50,261 nucleotides of DNA, taken from contig JAIYCD010000253.1 of assembly GCA_027488195.1 (NCBI GenBank), positions 1-50,261 of the forward strand. Reading direction: 5' to 3'. The translations under genes and the position numbers were made by a program. The DNA comes from Acetobacteraceae bacterium (GTDB lineage Bacteria > Pseudomonadota > Alphaproteobacteria > Acetobacterales > Acetobacteraceae). Shown one piece after another: positions 29,694 to 38,446 of the stretch (its first letter is position 1; each line of letters opens with the position of its first letter). Below the pieces are notes generated by a model. The model was not told where the DNA came from, made no database searches, and was given only the letters and a program-made list of their open reading frames with translations.

Positions 29694-29734
29694 CGGCAAA
29701 TATCGGCAAATTGCGGCAAATGATCAATGGATCA
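29694..29734. promoter_or_regulatory. Candidate operator: three exact 8-bp direct repeats at 10-bp spacing plus an inverted repeat
   Basis: CGGCAAAT at 29694-29701, 29704-29711, 29714-29721; TGATC-aatg-GATCA at 29721-29734. Confidence 0.7.
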
Positions 29735-29774
29735 CCCCGTGGACGCTGGCGCGCGCCGGCCTTACAGCCACGTC

Positions 29775-30479
29775 ATGCAAGACCTGGGCGCCGCATTCCA
29801 GCAGGCTTTGGGCCTGGTCGCCGCGGGCGATGCGGGGCTCTGGGCGATCATCGCCCTCAGCCTGCGCGTTTCGCTCACGGCCACGCTCATCGCCGCCTGC
29901 CTCGGGCTGCCGCTGGGGGCCCTGCTGGCCGTGGCGCGCTTCCCGGGGCGGCAGAGCCTGCTGGTCCTGCTGAATGCGCTGATGGGCCTGCCGCCCGTGG
30001 TGGCGGGACTTGTCATCTACATCCTGCTCTCGCGCTCGGGACCGCTCGGTTCCTTCGGCCTGCTCTTCACGCCGACCGCCATGGTGATCGCCCAGGCGGT
30101 GCTGATCACTCCCATCCTCGCCGCCCTCACGCGCCAGGTGCTGGAGGGAATGTGGGAGGAATACGCCGAGCAGCTGCGCTCGCTCGGCTCGGGGCCGGGC
30201 CGGGCCGTGCGAACCCTTCTCTGGGATGGGCGCTTCGCGCTGCTGACCGTGCTGCTGGCCGGCTTCGGCCGCGCCTCGGCCGAGGTCGGCGCCGTCATGG
30301 TGGTGGGCGGCAATATCGAGGGCTTCACGCGGGTGATGACGACCGCCATCGCGCTGGAGACCAGCAAGGGTGACCTGCCGCTGGCGCTTGGCCTCGGCAT
30401 CGTGCTGATGGCGATCGTGCTGGGCGTGAATGCGGCGGCGCAATGGCTGCGCGAAGCCTCGGCCAGGTGGTCGGGATGA
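29775..30479 (+). CDS. tupB: Tungstate-type ABC transporter permease
   Basis: RVSLTATLIAACLGLPLGALLAVARFPGR; GLPPVVAGLVIYILLSRSGPLG; FGRASAEVGAVMVVGGNIEGFTRVMTTAIALETSKG. Confidence 0.9.
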   Translation: MQDLGAAFQQALGLVAAGDAGLWAIIALSLRVSLTATLIAACLGLPLGALLAVARFPGRQSLLVLLNALMGLPPVVAGLVIYILLSRSGPLGSFGLLFTPTAMVIAQAVLITPILAALTRQVLEGMWEEYAEQLRSLGSGPGRAVRTLLWDGRFALLTVLLAGFGRASAEVGAVMVVGGNIEGFTRVMTTAIALETSKGDLPLALGLGIVLMAIVLGVNAAAQWLREASARWSG

Positions 30480-31162
30480 GCGCGCCCGTGCTGCGCGCCG
30501 AGGGCCTCAGCTACAGCGTGGGCGGGCTGCCCCTGCTCCAGGGGTTGAGCTTCAGCATCGGCCCAGGCGCGCCCAGCCTCGTGATCGGCCCCAATGGCGC
30601 GGGCAAGTCCATCCTGCTGCGTCTGCTGCACCGGCTGCTGCCGCCCAGCGCAGGCACCGTGGTGAGTGCGGGCATCGGCCGCCAGGCCATGCTGTTCCAG
30701 AAGCCCGTGCTGCTGCGCCGCAGCGTCGCGCAGAACATCGCCCATGCGCTCTCGCTCGCCGGCATCGACGATCCCGGCCGCATCCCCGCCGCGCTGGAGG
30801 AGGTGGGCCTGCCGCACCTGGCCCATCGCCCCGCCCGCCTGCTCTCGGGCGGCGAACAGCAGCGCGTGGCCCTCGCCCGCGCTTTGGCGCTGCAACCCGA
30901 GATCCTCTTCCTCGACGAGCCGACGGCGAGCCTCGACCCGGCGGCGACCCGCGCGGTCGAGGCGATCATCACGCGTGCCGCCCAGCGCGGCGTGAAGATC
31001 GTGATGACCACGCATGACCTGCACCAGGCCCGCCGCCTCGCCGGCGAGATCCTGCTGCTGCATCGCGGCCGCCTCGTCGAGCAGGCACCCGCCGAAACCT
31101 TCTTCCGATCCCCCGCCAGCGCCGAGGCCCAGGCCTTCCTGCGCGGCGACATCCTGGAGTGA
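30476..31162 (+). CDS. tupC: Tungstate-type ABC transporter ATP-binding protein
   Basis: Walker A GPNGAGKS, signature LSGGEQQRVALARAL, Walker B EILFLDEPT; 4-bp overlap with permease. Confidence 0.9.
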   Translation: MSAPVLRAEGLSYSVGGLPLLQGLSFSIGPGAPSLVIGPNGAGKSILLRLLHRLLPPSAGTVVSAGIGRQAMLFQKPVLLRRSVAQNIAHALSLAGIDDPGRIPAALEEVGLPHLAHRPARLLSGGEQQRVALARALALQPEILFLDEPTASLDPAATRAVEAIITRAAQRGVKIVMTTHDLHQARRLAGEILLLHRGRLVEQAPAETFFRSPASAEAQAFLRGDILE

Positions 31163-31167
31163 CACGC

Positions 31168-31980
31168 ATGTTCCGCCGCACCTTGTTCGCCCTCGCGCTG
31201 CTGGCCACGCCGGCCATGGCGCAGGAGCGCGTCATCACCATCAGCAGCACCACCAGCACGGAGCAGTCGGGCCTTTTCGGCCATATCCTGCCCCTGTTCC
31301 GCGAGCAGACGGGCATCACCGCGCGCGTCGTCGCACTCGGCACCGGCCAGGCGCTGGATGTGGGGCGGCGCGGCGATGCCGATGTCGTCTTCGTGCATGA
31401 CCGCGCGGCCGAGGAGCGCTTCGTGGCCGAAGGCTTCGCCACCGAACGCCGGCACGTCATGTTCAACGACTTCGTGATCATCGGGCCCACCGCCGACCCC
31501 GCGCGCATCGCGGGCTCGCGCGATGCGGTGGCCGCCATGCGCCGCATCGCCGAGGCCCGCGCCCCCTTCGTCAGCCGCGGCGACCGCAGCGGCACCCATG
31601 CGGCGGAGTTGCGCCTCTGGCAGCAGGCGGGCGTGGAGCCCGCGGGCAGCTGGTATCGCGCCGTCGGCCAGGGCATGGGCCCGGCGCTGAACACGGCCGC
31701 TGCGCAGAACGCCTATATCCTGGCCGATCGCGGCACCTGGCTCTCCTTCCGCAACCGGCAGGATCTGCGCGTGCTGAGCGAGGGCGATCCGCGCCTGTTC
31801 AACCAATATGGCGTGATGCTGGTGAACCCGGCGCGCCACAGCCATGTGAAAGCGGCCGACGGCCAGGCCTTCGCGGACTGGATCGTCTCGCCGGCCGGGC
31901 AGGCCGCCATCGCCGGCTACAAGATCAATGGCGAGCAGCTGTTCTTCCCGAACGCGGCGCAGCCTGAGCCGGTCTCGTGA
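31168..31980 (+). CDS. tupA: Tungstate-type ABC transporter substrate-binding protein
   Basis: ITISSTTSTEQSGLFGHILPLFREQTGI...GTGQALDVGRRGDADVVFVHDRAAEERFV. Confidence 0.9.
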   Translation: MFRRTLFALALLATPAMAQERVITISSTTSTEQSGLFGHILPLFREQTGITARVVALGTGQALDVGRRGDADVVFVHDRAAEERFVAEGFATERRHVMFNDFVIIGPTADPARIAGSRDAVAAMRRIAEARAPFVSRGDRSGTHAAELRLWQQAGVEPAGSWYRAVGQGMGPALNTAAAQNAYILADRGTWLSFRNRQDLRVLSEGDPRLFNQYGVMLVNPARHSHVKAADGQAFADWIVSPAGQAAIAGYKINGEQLFFPNAAQPEPVS

Positions 31981-32771
31981 AGCGGCTGGTTCTGGCCGCG
32001 CTGCTGATGGCGGCGCCGGCCCAGGCGGAACCTGTGCGCCTGGCCGCCGCCGGCAGCCTGCGCGCCGCCCTCTCCGAGGTCGCTACCGCCTTCGCGGCCA
32101 GCCCAGGCGGCGCGCCGGTCACCGAGGCCTATGCGCCTTCCGGCCTGCTGCGGCAGCGCATCGCGGGGGGTGAGGGCTTCGACCTCTTCGCCAGCGCCAA
32201 CATGGCCCACCCCGAGGCGCTGGCGCGGGAGCGGCAGATGCCCGTGGTGCTCTTTGCCCGCAACCGGCTTTGCGCCCTGGCGCGGCCGGGCCTGGATGTC
32301 ACGCCGGAGACGCTGCTGGCGCGCATGCTGGACCCCGCCATCCGGCTGGGCACCTCCACGCCGCGCGCCGATCCGGCCGGCGACTACGCCTTCGCGCTCT
32401 TCGCCCGCGCCGAGGCGGTTCGCCCCGGCGCGCGCGCGGCGCTGGAGGGCAAGGCGCTGACCCTCACGGGCGGCCCGGATTCGGCCCGCCCGCCCGCCGG
32501 GCGCGACCTTTACGCGTGGCAGTTCGAGCGCGACGCGGTGGACCTCTTCCTCACCTATTGCACCAATGCCGTCCTGGCCCGAAGGGCCGAGCCGCGGCTG
32601 GCCAGCATCGAGGTGCCGGAGGCGCTGGCCGTCTTCGCCGATTACGGGATGCTGCTGCTCGCGCCCCGGCCCGAGGCGGCGCGGCTGGCCCTGTTCATTC
32701 TCTCGCCGCAGGGCCAGATGATCCTGGCCCGGCACGGCTTCGACGCGCCGGGCCTGCCCAAGGAGAGATGA
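31977..32771 (+). CDS. ModA-like (molybdate-type) periplasmic substrate-binding protein
   Basis: VRLAAAGSLRAALSEVATAFA...SGLLRQRIAGGEGFDLFASANMAHPEAL; GTG start overlaps tupA stop. Confidence 0.82.
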   Translation: MKRLVLAALLMAAPAQAEPVRLAAAGSLRAALSEVATAFAASPGGAPVTEAYAPSGLLRQRIAGGEGFDLFASANMAHPEALARERQMPVVLFARNRLCALARPGLDVTPETLLARMLDPAIRLGTSTPRADPAGDYAFALFARAEAVRPGARAALEGKALTLTGGPDSARPPAGRDLYAWQFERDAVDLFLTYCTNAVLARRAEPRLASIEVPEALAVFADYGMLLLAPRPEAARLALFILSPQGQMILARHGFDAPGLPKER

Positions 32772-33790
32772 TGTTCCGCCGCGCGCTGCTCGCCACCCCG
32801 CTCGCTTCTCCCGCATTCGCGCGGGACGTCCGGGACTCGGTGGGCCGCGGCGCGCGGCTGCCGGAGAAGGTGAGCCGTGCGCTCGCCGCCGGCCCACCCG
32901 CCGCCATCCTGCTCTATACGCTGGCGCCCGAATTGCTCGCCGGCTGGCCCGCCCGCCCGCCAAGCCGCCTCGAAGCCAGCTTCCTGACCGAGCAGGCCGC
33001 CGCCCTGCCCGAGACCGGGCGCCTGACCGGCCGCGACAACACGGCCAATATCGAGGCCGTGCTGCGCCACCGCCCGGATTTGGTGCTGGATTATGGCAGC
33101 GTGGGGCCAAGCTTCGTCAGCCTCGCCAATCGCGTGCAGGAGCAGACAGGCATTCCGACGCTGCTGCTGGATGGCGCGCTGGCCCGCATCCCCGAGACCT
33201 ATCGCCAGTTGGGCGATATCCTGGGCCGCCGGAAGGACGCCGAACTGCGCGCCGACGCCGCGCTGCGCATCCTGGCCGAGGCCGAGGCGAACGCCGCGCG
33301 TCTCGCCCAGCGCGGGCGGCCGCGCGTGCTCTATGTGCGCGGGCCGCGCGGGCTGGAGACGGGGCTGTCCGGTTCCATCAACACCGAGATCATCGAATTC
33401 GCGGGGGCGGCCAATGTGGCGGGACGCGCGCTGGGGCCGGGCGGGCTCACGCAGATCAGCCTGGAGCAGGTGCTGGCCTGGAACCCGGATTGGGTGATCG
33501 CGATCCATCCGGATTTCCCCGCCCATGCGCGGCAGGATCCGCTGTGGCGGGCGCTGCCGGCGGTGCGGGCGAACCGGCTCGTGCTGGCGCCGGGCCTGCC
33601 CTTCGGCTGGGTGGATTTCCCGCCCGCCGTGAACCGGCTGCTGGGGCTGATCTGGCTGCCCGTGCTCTTCGGCCTGGCGCCGGTGGAGACCCTGCCCGAG
33701 CGCGTGAGTGACTTCCACGCGCTCTTCTACCACCGCCGGCCCGAGCCCGCGCAGATCGCGGCGCTGCTGCGCCCGGCCCTGCCGGGCTGA
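32768..33790 (+). CDS. FecB/BtuF-like substrate-binding protein of a type II (B12/siderophore-type) ABC importer
   Basis: AAILLYTLAPELLAGWPARPP; HRPDLVLDYGSVGPSFVSLANRVQEQTGIPTLLLDGALARIPETYRQLGDILGR. Confidence 0.85.
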   Translation: MMFRRALLATPLASPAFARDVRDSVGRGARLPEKVSRALAAGPPAAILLYTLAPELLAGWPARPPSRLEASFLTEQAAALPETGRLTGRDNTANIEAVLRHRPDLVLDYGSVGPSFVSLANRVQEQTGIPTLLLDGALARIPETYRQLGDILGRRKDAELRADAALRILAEAEANAARLAQRGRPRVLYVRGPRGLETGLSGSINTEIIEFAGAANVAGRALGPGGLTQISLEQVLAWNPDWVIAIHPDFPAHARQDPLWRALPAVRANRLVLAPGLPFGWVDFPPAVNRLLGLIWLPVLFGLAPVETLPERVSDFHALFYHRRPEPAQIAALLRPALPG

Positions 33791-34773
33791 TGCGCGGCGC
33801 ATTCGCCTGGGGCCTGGCGCTGAGCGCGCTGACGGGCGCCGTGCTGCTGGCGCTGGCCTTTGGGCGCTTCCCGATCCCGCCCGGCCAGTTGCTGGACATC
33901 CTGCTGGGGCGGGAGGATGGGCCGGCCGCGATCGTCTTCTGGAACATCCGCGCGCCGCGCGTGGCGGCCGCCATCCTGGTCGGCGCGGCGTTGGCGGGCG
34001 CGGGCGCGGCCTTCCAGGGGATGTTCCGCAACCCGCTCGCCTCGCCCGATCTGCTGGGCGTCTCGGCCGGGGCGTCGCTCGGCGCGGTGCTGGGGATCTT
34101 CCTGGGCCTGCCGGTGGCAGCGATCCAGGGGCTGGCCTTCGCGGGCGGCGTGGCCGCCGTGGCGGGGGTCGCGGGCCTGGCCGCGCTGGTGCGCGGGCGG
34201 GGTGATCCGGCGCTGCTGCTCATCCTCGCCGGCATCGCGCTGGGTGCCTTGATGGGCGCCGCGATCAGCCTGCTGAAGATCCTGGCCGATCCCTACAACC
34301 AGCTGCCCGCCATCACCTTCTGGCTGCTCGGCTCGCTGAACGCGGTCACGCGGGGCGATGTGGTGGCGGCGGCGATCCCGGCGGCCCTCGGTCTCACGCT
34401 GCTGTTCCTGCTGCGTTGGCGGCTGAACCTGCTGACGCTGGGCGAGGACGAGGCCCGGGCGCTCGGCGCCAACACCACGCTGCTGCGCGGCGCGGCGGTG
34501 GCGGGCGCGACGCTGGCGACGGCCGCCGTCACCGCGCTGGCCGGCGCGGTGGGCTGGATCGGCCTCGTCGTGCCGCATATCTCGCGGATGCTGGGCGGGC
34601 CGGATCTCAGCCGCCTCATCCCGCTCTCCATGCTGCTGGGCGCGGCCTTCCTGCTGACCGTGGACACCGCCGCGCGCAATCTCGGTCGCACCGAATTGCC
34701 GCTCGGCGTGCTGACGGCGCTGCTCGGCACGCCGCTCTTTCTTTGGCTTCTGGCGCGGGGCCGGCATGCTTGA
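33790..34773 (+). CDS. FecCD/BtuC-like ABC permease
   Basis: IRAPRVAAAILVGAALAGAGAAFQGMFRNPLASPDLLGVSAGASLGAV; VGWIGLVVPHISRMLGGPDL. Confidence 0.95.
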   Translation: MRGAFAWGLALSALTGAVLLALAFGRFPIPPGQLLDILLGREDGPAAIVFWNIRAPRVAAAILVGAALAGAGAAFQGMFRNPLASPDLLGVSAGASLGAVLGIFLGLPVAAIQGLAFAGGVAAVAGVAGLAALVRGRGDPALLLILAGIALGALMGAAISLLKILADPYNQLPAITFWLLGSLNAVTRGDVVAAAIPAALGLTLLFLLRWRLNLLTLGEDEARALGANTTLLRGAAVAGATLATAAVTALAGAVGWIGLVVPHISRMLGGPDLSRLIPLSMLLGAAFLLTVDTAARNLGRTELPLGVLTALLGTPLFLWLLARGRHA

Positions 34774-35530
34774 GGCGCGCGATCTGGCCGTTGGCCACGG
34801 TCGGCGGACCGTGCTGTCGGGCTTGAACCTCGCGCTTCGGCAGGGCGAGGTTTTCTGCCTGCTCGGCCCCAATGGCGGCGGCAAGACGACGTTGCTTCGC
34901 ACGCTGCTGGGCCTGATCCCGCCCCTCGACGGCGAGGTGCGGTTGGAAGGCAGGCCGCTGGCGCGCCTCACCCGACGCGAGATCGCACAGCGCCTGGCCT
35001 ATGTGCCGCAGGCTGGGCAGGGCGGCTTCGCCTATCCAGCGCGCGATGTTGTGGCGATGGGCCGCGCCGCGCGGCTCGGCCTCTTCGCCGCACCCGGCCG
35101 CGCCGACCGCGAGGCCGCCGAGGATGCCCTGGCGCGGCTCTCCATCACCCACCTGGCCGAGCGCCCGGTGACGGAGCTTTCGGGCGGGGAGCGGCAATTG
35201 GTGCTGATCGCGCGCGCGCTGGCCCAAGGGGGCGGCGCGATCATCCTCGATGAGCCGACCGCGAGCCTGGATTTCGGCAACCAGGCGCTGGTGCTGCGTG
35301 AGGTGCGTGCCTTGGCGCAGCGCGACGGCCTGGCCGTGCTGATGACAACCCACCAACCCGATCACGCGCTGCTTCTGGCCGATGCGGTGATGCTGGTGGC
35401 CGGCGGCAGCGCCCAGGGCCCGGCCATGCCCGAGGCGCTGATCACGCCGGAGACGCTGCGCGCCGCCTATGGGGTTGAAGCGGTGATCGGCGCGCTGGGC
35501 GCGCGGCGTGTGGTGGCGCCGCTGATCTAG
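34766..35530 (+). CDS. FecE/BtuD-like ABC ATP-binding protein
   Basis: Walker A GPNGGGKT; LSGGERQLVLIARAL; AIILDEPTASLDFGNQ. Confidence 0.95.
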   Translation: MLEARDLAVGHGRRTVLSGLNLALRQGEVFCLLGPNGGGKTTLLRTLLGLIPPLDGEVRLEGRPLARLTRREIAQRLAYVPQAGQGGFAYPARDVVAMGRAARLGLFAAPGRADREAAEDALARLSITHLAERPVTELSGGERQLVLIARALAQGGGAIILDEPTASLDFGNQALVLREVRALAQRDGLAVLMTTHQPDHALLLADAVMLVAGGSAQGPAMPEALITPETLRAAYGVEAVIGALGARRVVAPLI

Positions 35531-37107
35531 CTCTTCCTGACATTCCAGAAGAGCGGCGCGCCCTGCACGATGCCGCTGACATTGCGCCGATGCGCGGTGG
35601 CCAGGAAATACTGGCCGAGCGGGATCATCGGGACATCCTGCATCGCCTGCGCCTGGATGCGCCGCGCGATGGCCTGCTGGGCTGCCAGGTCGGGCGCGTC
35701 GAACCAGGCGTTGCGCAGGTTTTCCAGCTCGGGGCTGTCGGGCCAGCCGATCCAGCCATTGGTGCCATTGCCGCGCAGCCCGAGATGCCCCGCCGGCGAG
35801 GCGAAATCCTGCCCGCCGCCGAAGGTGAAGAAGGCGGACCAGCCGCCGCGCTCCACCGGCTCGCGCGAGGTGCGGCGGGAGAGGACGGTGCCCCAATCCA
35901 GCGCCTGGTAGTCGAGGTTGATGCCGATGCGGCGGAACAGGTCCCCGCCGACTTCGCTCATGGCGCGCAGGAACGGCAAGTCCGTGGGCACGATCAGCAC
36001 CATCCGCTGGCCGTTATAGCCGGCGGCCGCCAATTCGCGCCGCACGCGATCGAGGTCGCGCGGCGAGGTCAGCGCGCCCATCGCCTCGTCATTGGCGAGC
36101 GGCGTGCCCGGCGTGAAGACGCCGACATTGCCGCGCCAGAGATCGGGGTTGTTGCCGACGATGGCCTGCATGAAGTCGGGCTGGTTGATCGCGCCCAGGA
36201 TGGCGCGGCGGATCGCCGGGTTGTTGAAGGGCGGCTGGAGATGGTTGAAGCGCAGGAAGCCGACCCAGCCCGAAGTTTCGAGCGTGGAAATCTCGATGTT
36301 GCGGTTGCGGCGCAGCGTGGGCAGCAGGTCGGTCACCGCCTGTTCCCACCAATCCACCTCCCCCGCCTGGAGGGCCGCCGAGGCCGTGGCCGCATCGGGC
36401 ATCACGATCCATTCGACGCGGTCGAGATTCGCCACCTTGCCGCCAGCGGTGAAGCTCGGCGCGCCCTCGCGGGGCACATAGCCATCGAAGCGGGAATAGA
36501 CGGTCCGGGCGCCGGCCACACGCTCACCGGGGACAAAGCGATAGGGGCCGGAGCCCACGATCTCGCTGACCTGCGTCGCCGCATCGGTGCGGGCCAGGCG
36601 CTCGGGCATGATGAAGGGGACCGTGACGGTGGTCTTGCCGAGCGCGGCCGGCAGCAAGGGAAAGGGCTTCTTCAGGCGGAAGCGCAGGCGGCGGTCATCG
36701 AGGGCCACGAGTTCATCGGTCTGCGCCAGCAGCGCCTGGCCGAAGGCGTCGCGCGAACCCCAACGGCGGATGCTGGCCACGGCATCGGCGGCGCGGACGG
36801 GCTCGCCATCATGGAAGCGCAGATTGGGGCGCAGCGTGATGATCCAGGTGAGGCCGGCATCCTCGACCACATGGCCCTCGGCCATTTGCGGCTGGGGGGC
36901 AAAATTGGCATCGGTGCCGTAGAGGGTGTCATAGACGAGATAGGCGTGGTTGCGGCTGACGAAGGCGGTGGACCAGAGCGGGTCCAGCACGGGCACGTCG
37001 GATTGCGGCACGAAGCGCAGCGTGCGGGCACCTTGGGCCGCGACCATCGAAGGGGCGGAGAGGGCCATGGGGGCAGCGAGCAGGCTGCGGCGGGGCAATG
37101 TCGTCAT
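35527..37107 (-). CDS. Family 5 (dipeptide/oligopeptide-type) ABC substrate-binding protein
   Basis: TLRFVPQSDVPVLDPLWSTAFVSRNHAYLVYDTLYGTDANFAPQPQMAEGHVVEDAGLTWIITLRPNLRFHDGEPV. Confidence 0.92.
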   Translation of the reverse strand: MTTLPRRSLLAAPMALSAPSMVAAQGARTLRFVPQSDVPVLDPLWSTAFVSRNHAYLVYDTLYGTDANFAPQPQMAEGHVVEDAGLTWIITLRPNLRFHDGEPVRAADAVASIRRWGSRDAFGQALLAQTDELVALDDRRLRFRLKKPFPLLPAALGKTTVTVPFIMPERLARTDAATQVSEIVGSGPYRFVPGERVAGARTVYSRFDGYVPREGAPSFTAGGKVANLDRVEWIVMPDAATASAALQAGEVDWWEQAVTDLLPTLRRNRNIEISTLETSGWVGFLRFNHLQPPFNNPAIRRAILGAINQPDFMQAIVGNNPDLWRGNVGVFTPGTPLANDEAMGALTSPRDLDRVRRELAAAGYNGQRMVLIVPTDLPFLRAMSEVGGDLFRRIGINLDYQALDWGTVLSRRTSREPVERGGWSAFFTFGGGQDFASPAGHLGLRGNGTNGWIGWPDSPELENLRNAWFDAPDLAAQQAIARRIQAQAMQDVPMIPLGQYFLATAHRRNVSGIVQGAPLFWNVRKS

Positions 37108-37225
37108 GCGGCGGGCTCCGGTGGGGACACCCCCATCCTGGGTAAGCGGCTTGGCTGGAGCAAGACATCCTTGAGGGGCCGACCATCGCGCGCGCAGTTG
37201 GCTTGTGCGCGAGAGCGATTTTTGC

Positions 37226-37255
37226 TTGACACAGCATATATGTTCATCTTATGTT
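37226..37255 (+). promoter_or_regulatory. Candidate sigma70-type promoter
   Basis: TTGACA (37226-37231), 18-nt spacer, TATGTT (37250-37255), in a locally AT-rich stretch. Confidence 0.45.
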
Positions 37256-37273
37256 CCAGGTATCCAGGGAGAC

Positions 37274-37714
37274 ATGCGTCGTTTGATCCCACGTTGGGCC
37301 TCTCGTCTGATCCTCGGTGTTTGTCTGCTTTGCGCGGGGCTGCTCGGCCTTCGCGAAGCGCTCCGCCCGCCGACGCGATGGAGCGGGCAAGACGTCGAGT
37401 TTCGCATCCGGTTTGAGACGTTCAGCAGCAGACCTCTCATGATCGAGGGCGTTTACTTGAACGCTCAGCCCATCGCCCTCGATCGCTCCAGTGCCTCAGT
37501 CTCACACCACGGTGCTGTGCGCTTCCGCTCGATGGGGCAGGCGACGGTGGCGCTTGGCCTCCGGTTGCGGTTCGACGGTGATGATACGACCCATGAGCTG
37601 GAGCGGACCCTCATGCCGTCGCTTGGCAGCGCCTGTGTCGTCAGCGTCATGACATCGGTCACCGGGTTCGAGATGTCGGATTGCGACGCGCCAGGCGATT
37701 CCACGTCCGATTGA
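37274..37714 (+). CDS. Hypothetical membrane-anchored/secreted protein
   Basis: MRRLIPRWASRLILGVCLLCAGLLGLREAL signal/TM segment; lower GC than flanks. Confidence 0.6.
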   Translation: MRRLIPRWASRLILGVCLLCAGLLGLREALRPPTRWSGQDVEFRIRFETFSSRPLMIEGVYLNAQPIALDRSSASVSHHGAVRFRSMGQATVALGLRLRFDGDDTTHELERTLMPSLGSACVVSVMTSVTGFEMSDCDAPGDSTSD

Positions 37715-37781
37715 AGCGACTGCGGTCGCGCTCTCCCTGTGTTTCCCGTTCCGTTATTCTGACCGCTGAGGAGCAACCCTC

Positions 37782-38444
37782 ATGTCTTCAATTCCCGATA
37801 TCGTCCAAGCGGATCAATTGATCCGTGAGATTCATCAGTTCGCAAAAGCAGCCGCCATTGCGTCTCGCTTGCCTGGTTACGAATCTGGCCCCGGCGATGC
37901 GTTCCGTCACATGGTCGGTGCAGCGGAACTGACGCGCCGGATTGGCGCGCTGCCGGCCTATGCGGCAGTCGAGGGCAACGAAACCATCAGTTGGTTCATG
38001 GAGCGCTACAACGCTCTTCTTGGGCGCGATCTTGGGCTTGGTCGTAATCCGGAAGACCGTGCGATGGACCGGATCAACAACGCGATCGGCATCCGCATCG
38101 GCCTCCGGGCCAGCGATCCGATGGAAGTGCTCAACGCCGCTCGTTTCGAAATCGAGCGCGCCTATGAGCGCGGCCCTGGTGTCGGGGGCGCAGCGACCTG
38201 GCTCCGCACACGGCGCTGGGCGGAGTCCATCAGTCCAGGCAGCAACTGGCCACCACGCAACTGGCCGGATATCGAGGCCGCCACAGGTGTGCGAGCCTAT
38301 CCCGGCCATGCCGTTCCCTCGATCTACCGCCGCCCCACCATGCAGCCCTTGGGCGGTATGGGCGGCGGCCCCGTCCAGGTCCGGCCGCACGGCCGGGATG
38401 GTCGCCCCGTGCAGGGCTATTCCCGCGCCAGCCCCGCCCGCTGA
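37782..38444 (+). CDS. Hypothetical protein with DxxRH...MDxxNNxxG motif (possibly DUF6973-like)
   Basis: GPGDAFRHMVGAAELTRRIG ... EDRAMDRINNAIGIRIG; family assignment tentative. Confidence 0.6.
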   Translation: MSSIPDIVQADQLIREIHQFAKAAAIASRLPGYESGPGDAFRHMVGAAELTRRIGALPAYAAVEGNETISWFMERYNALLGRDLGLGRNPEDRAMDRINNAIGIRIGLRASDPMEVLNAARFEIERAYERGPGVGGAATWLRTRRWAESISPGSNWPPRNWPDIEAATGVRAYPGHAVPSIYRRPTMQPLGGMGGGPVQVRPHGRDGRPVQGYSRASPAR

Positions 38445-38446
38445 TC

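Noticed and set aside
35590-37416. 608-aa plus-strand ORF opposite the family 5 binding protein
   Set aside because: Antisense composition; no support
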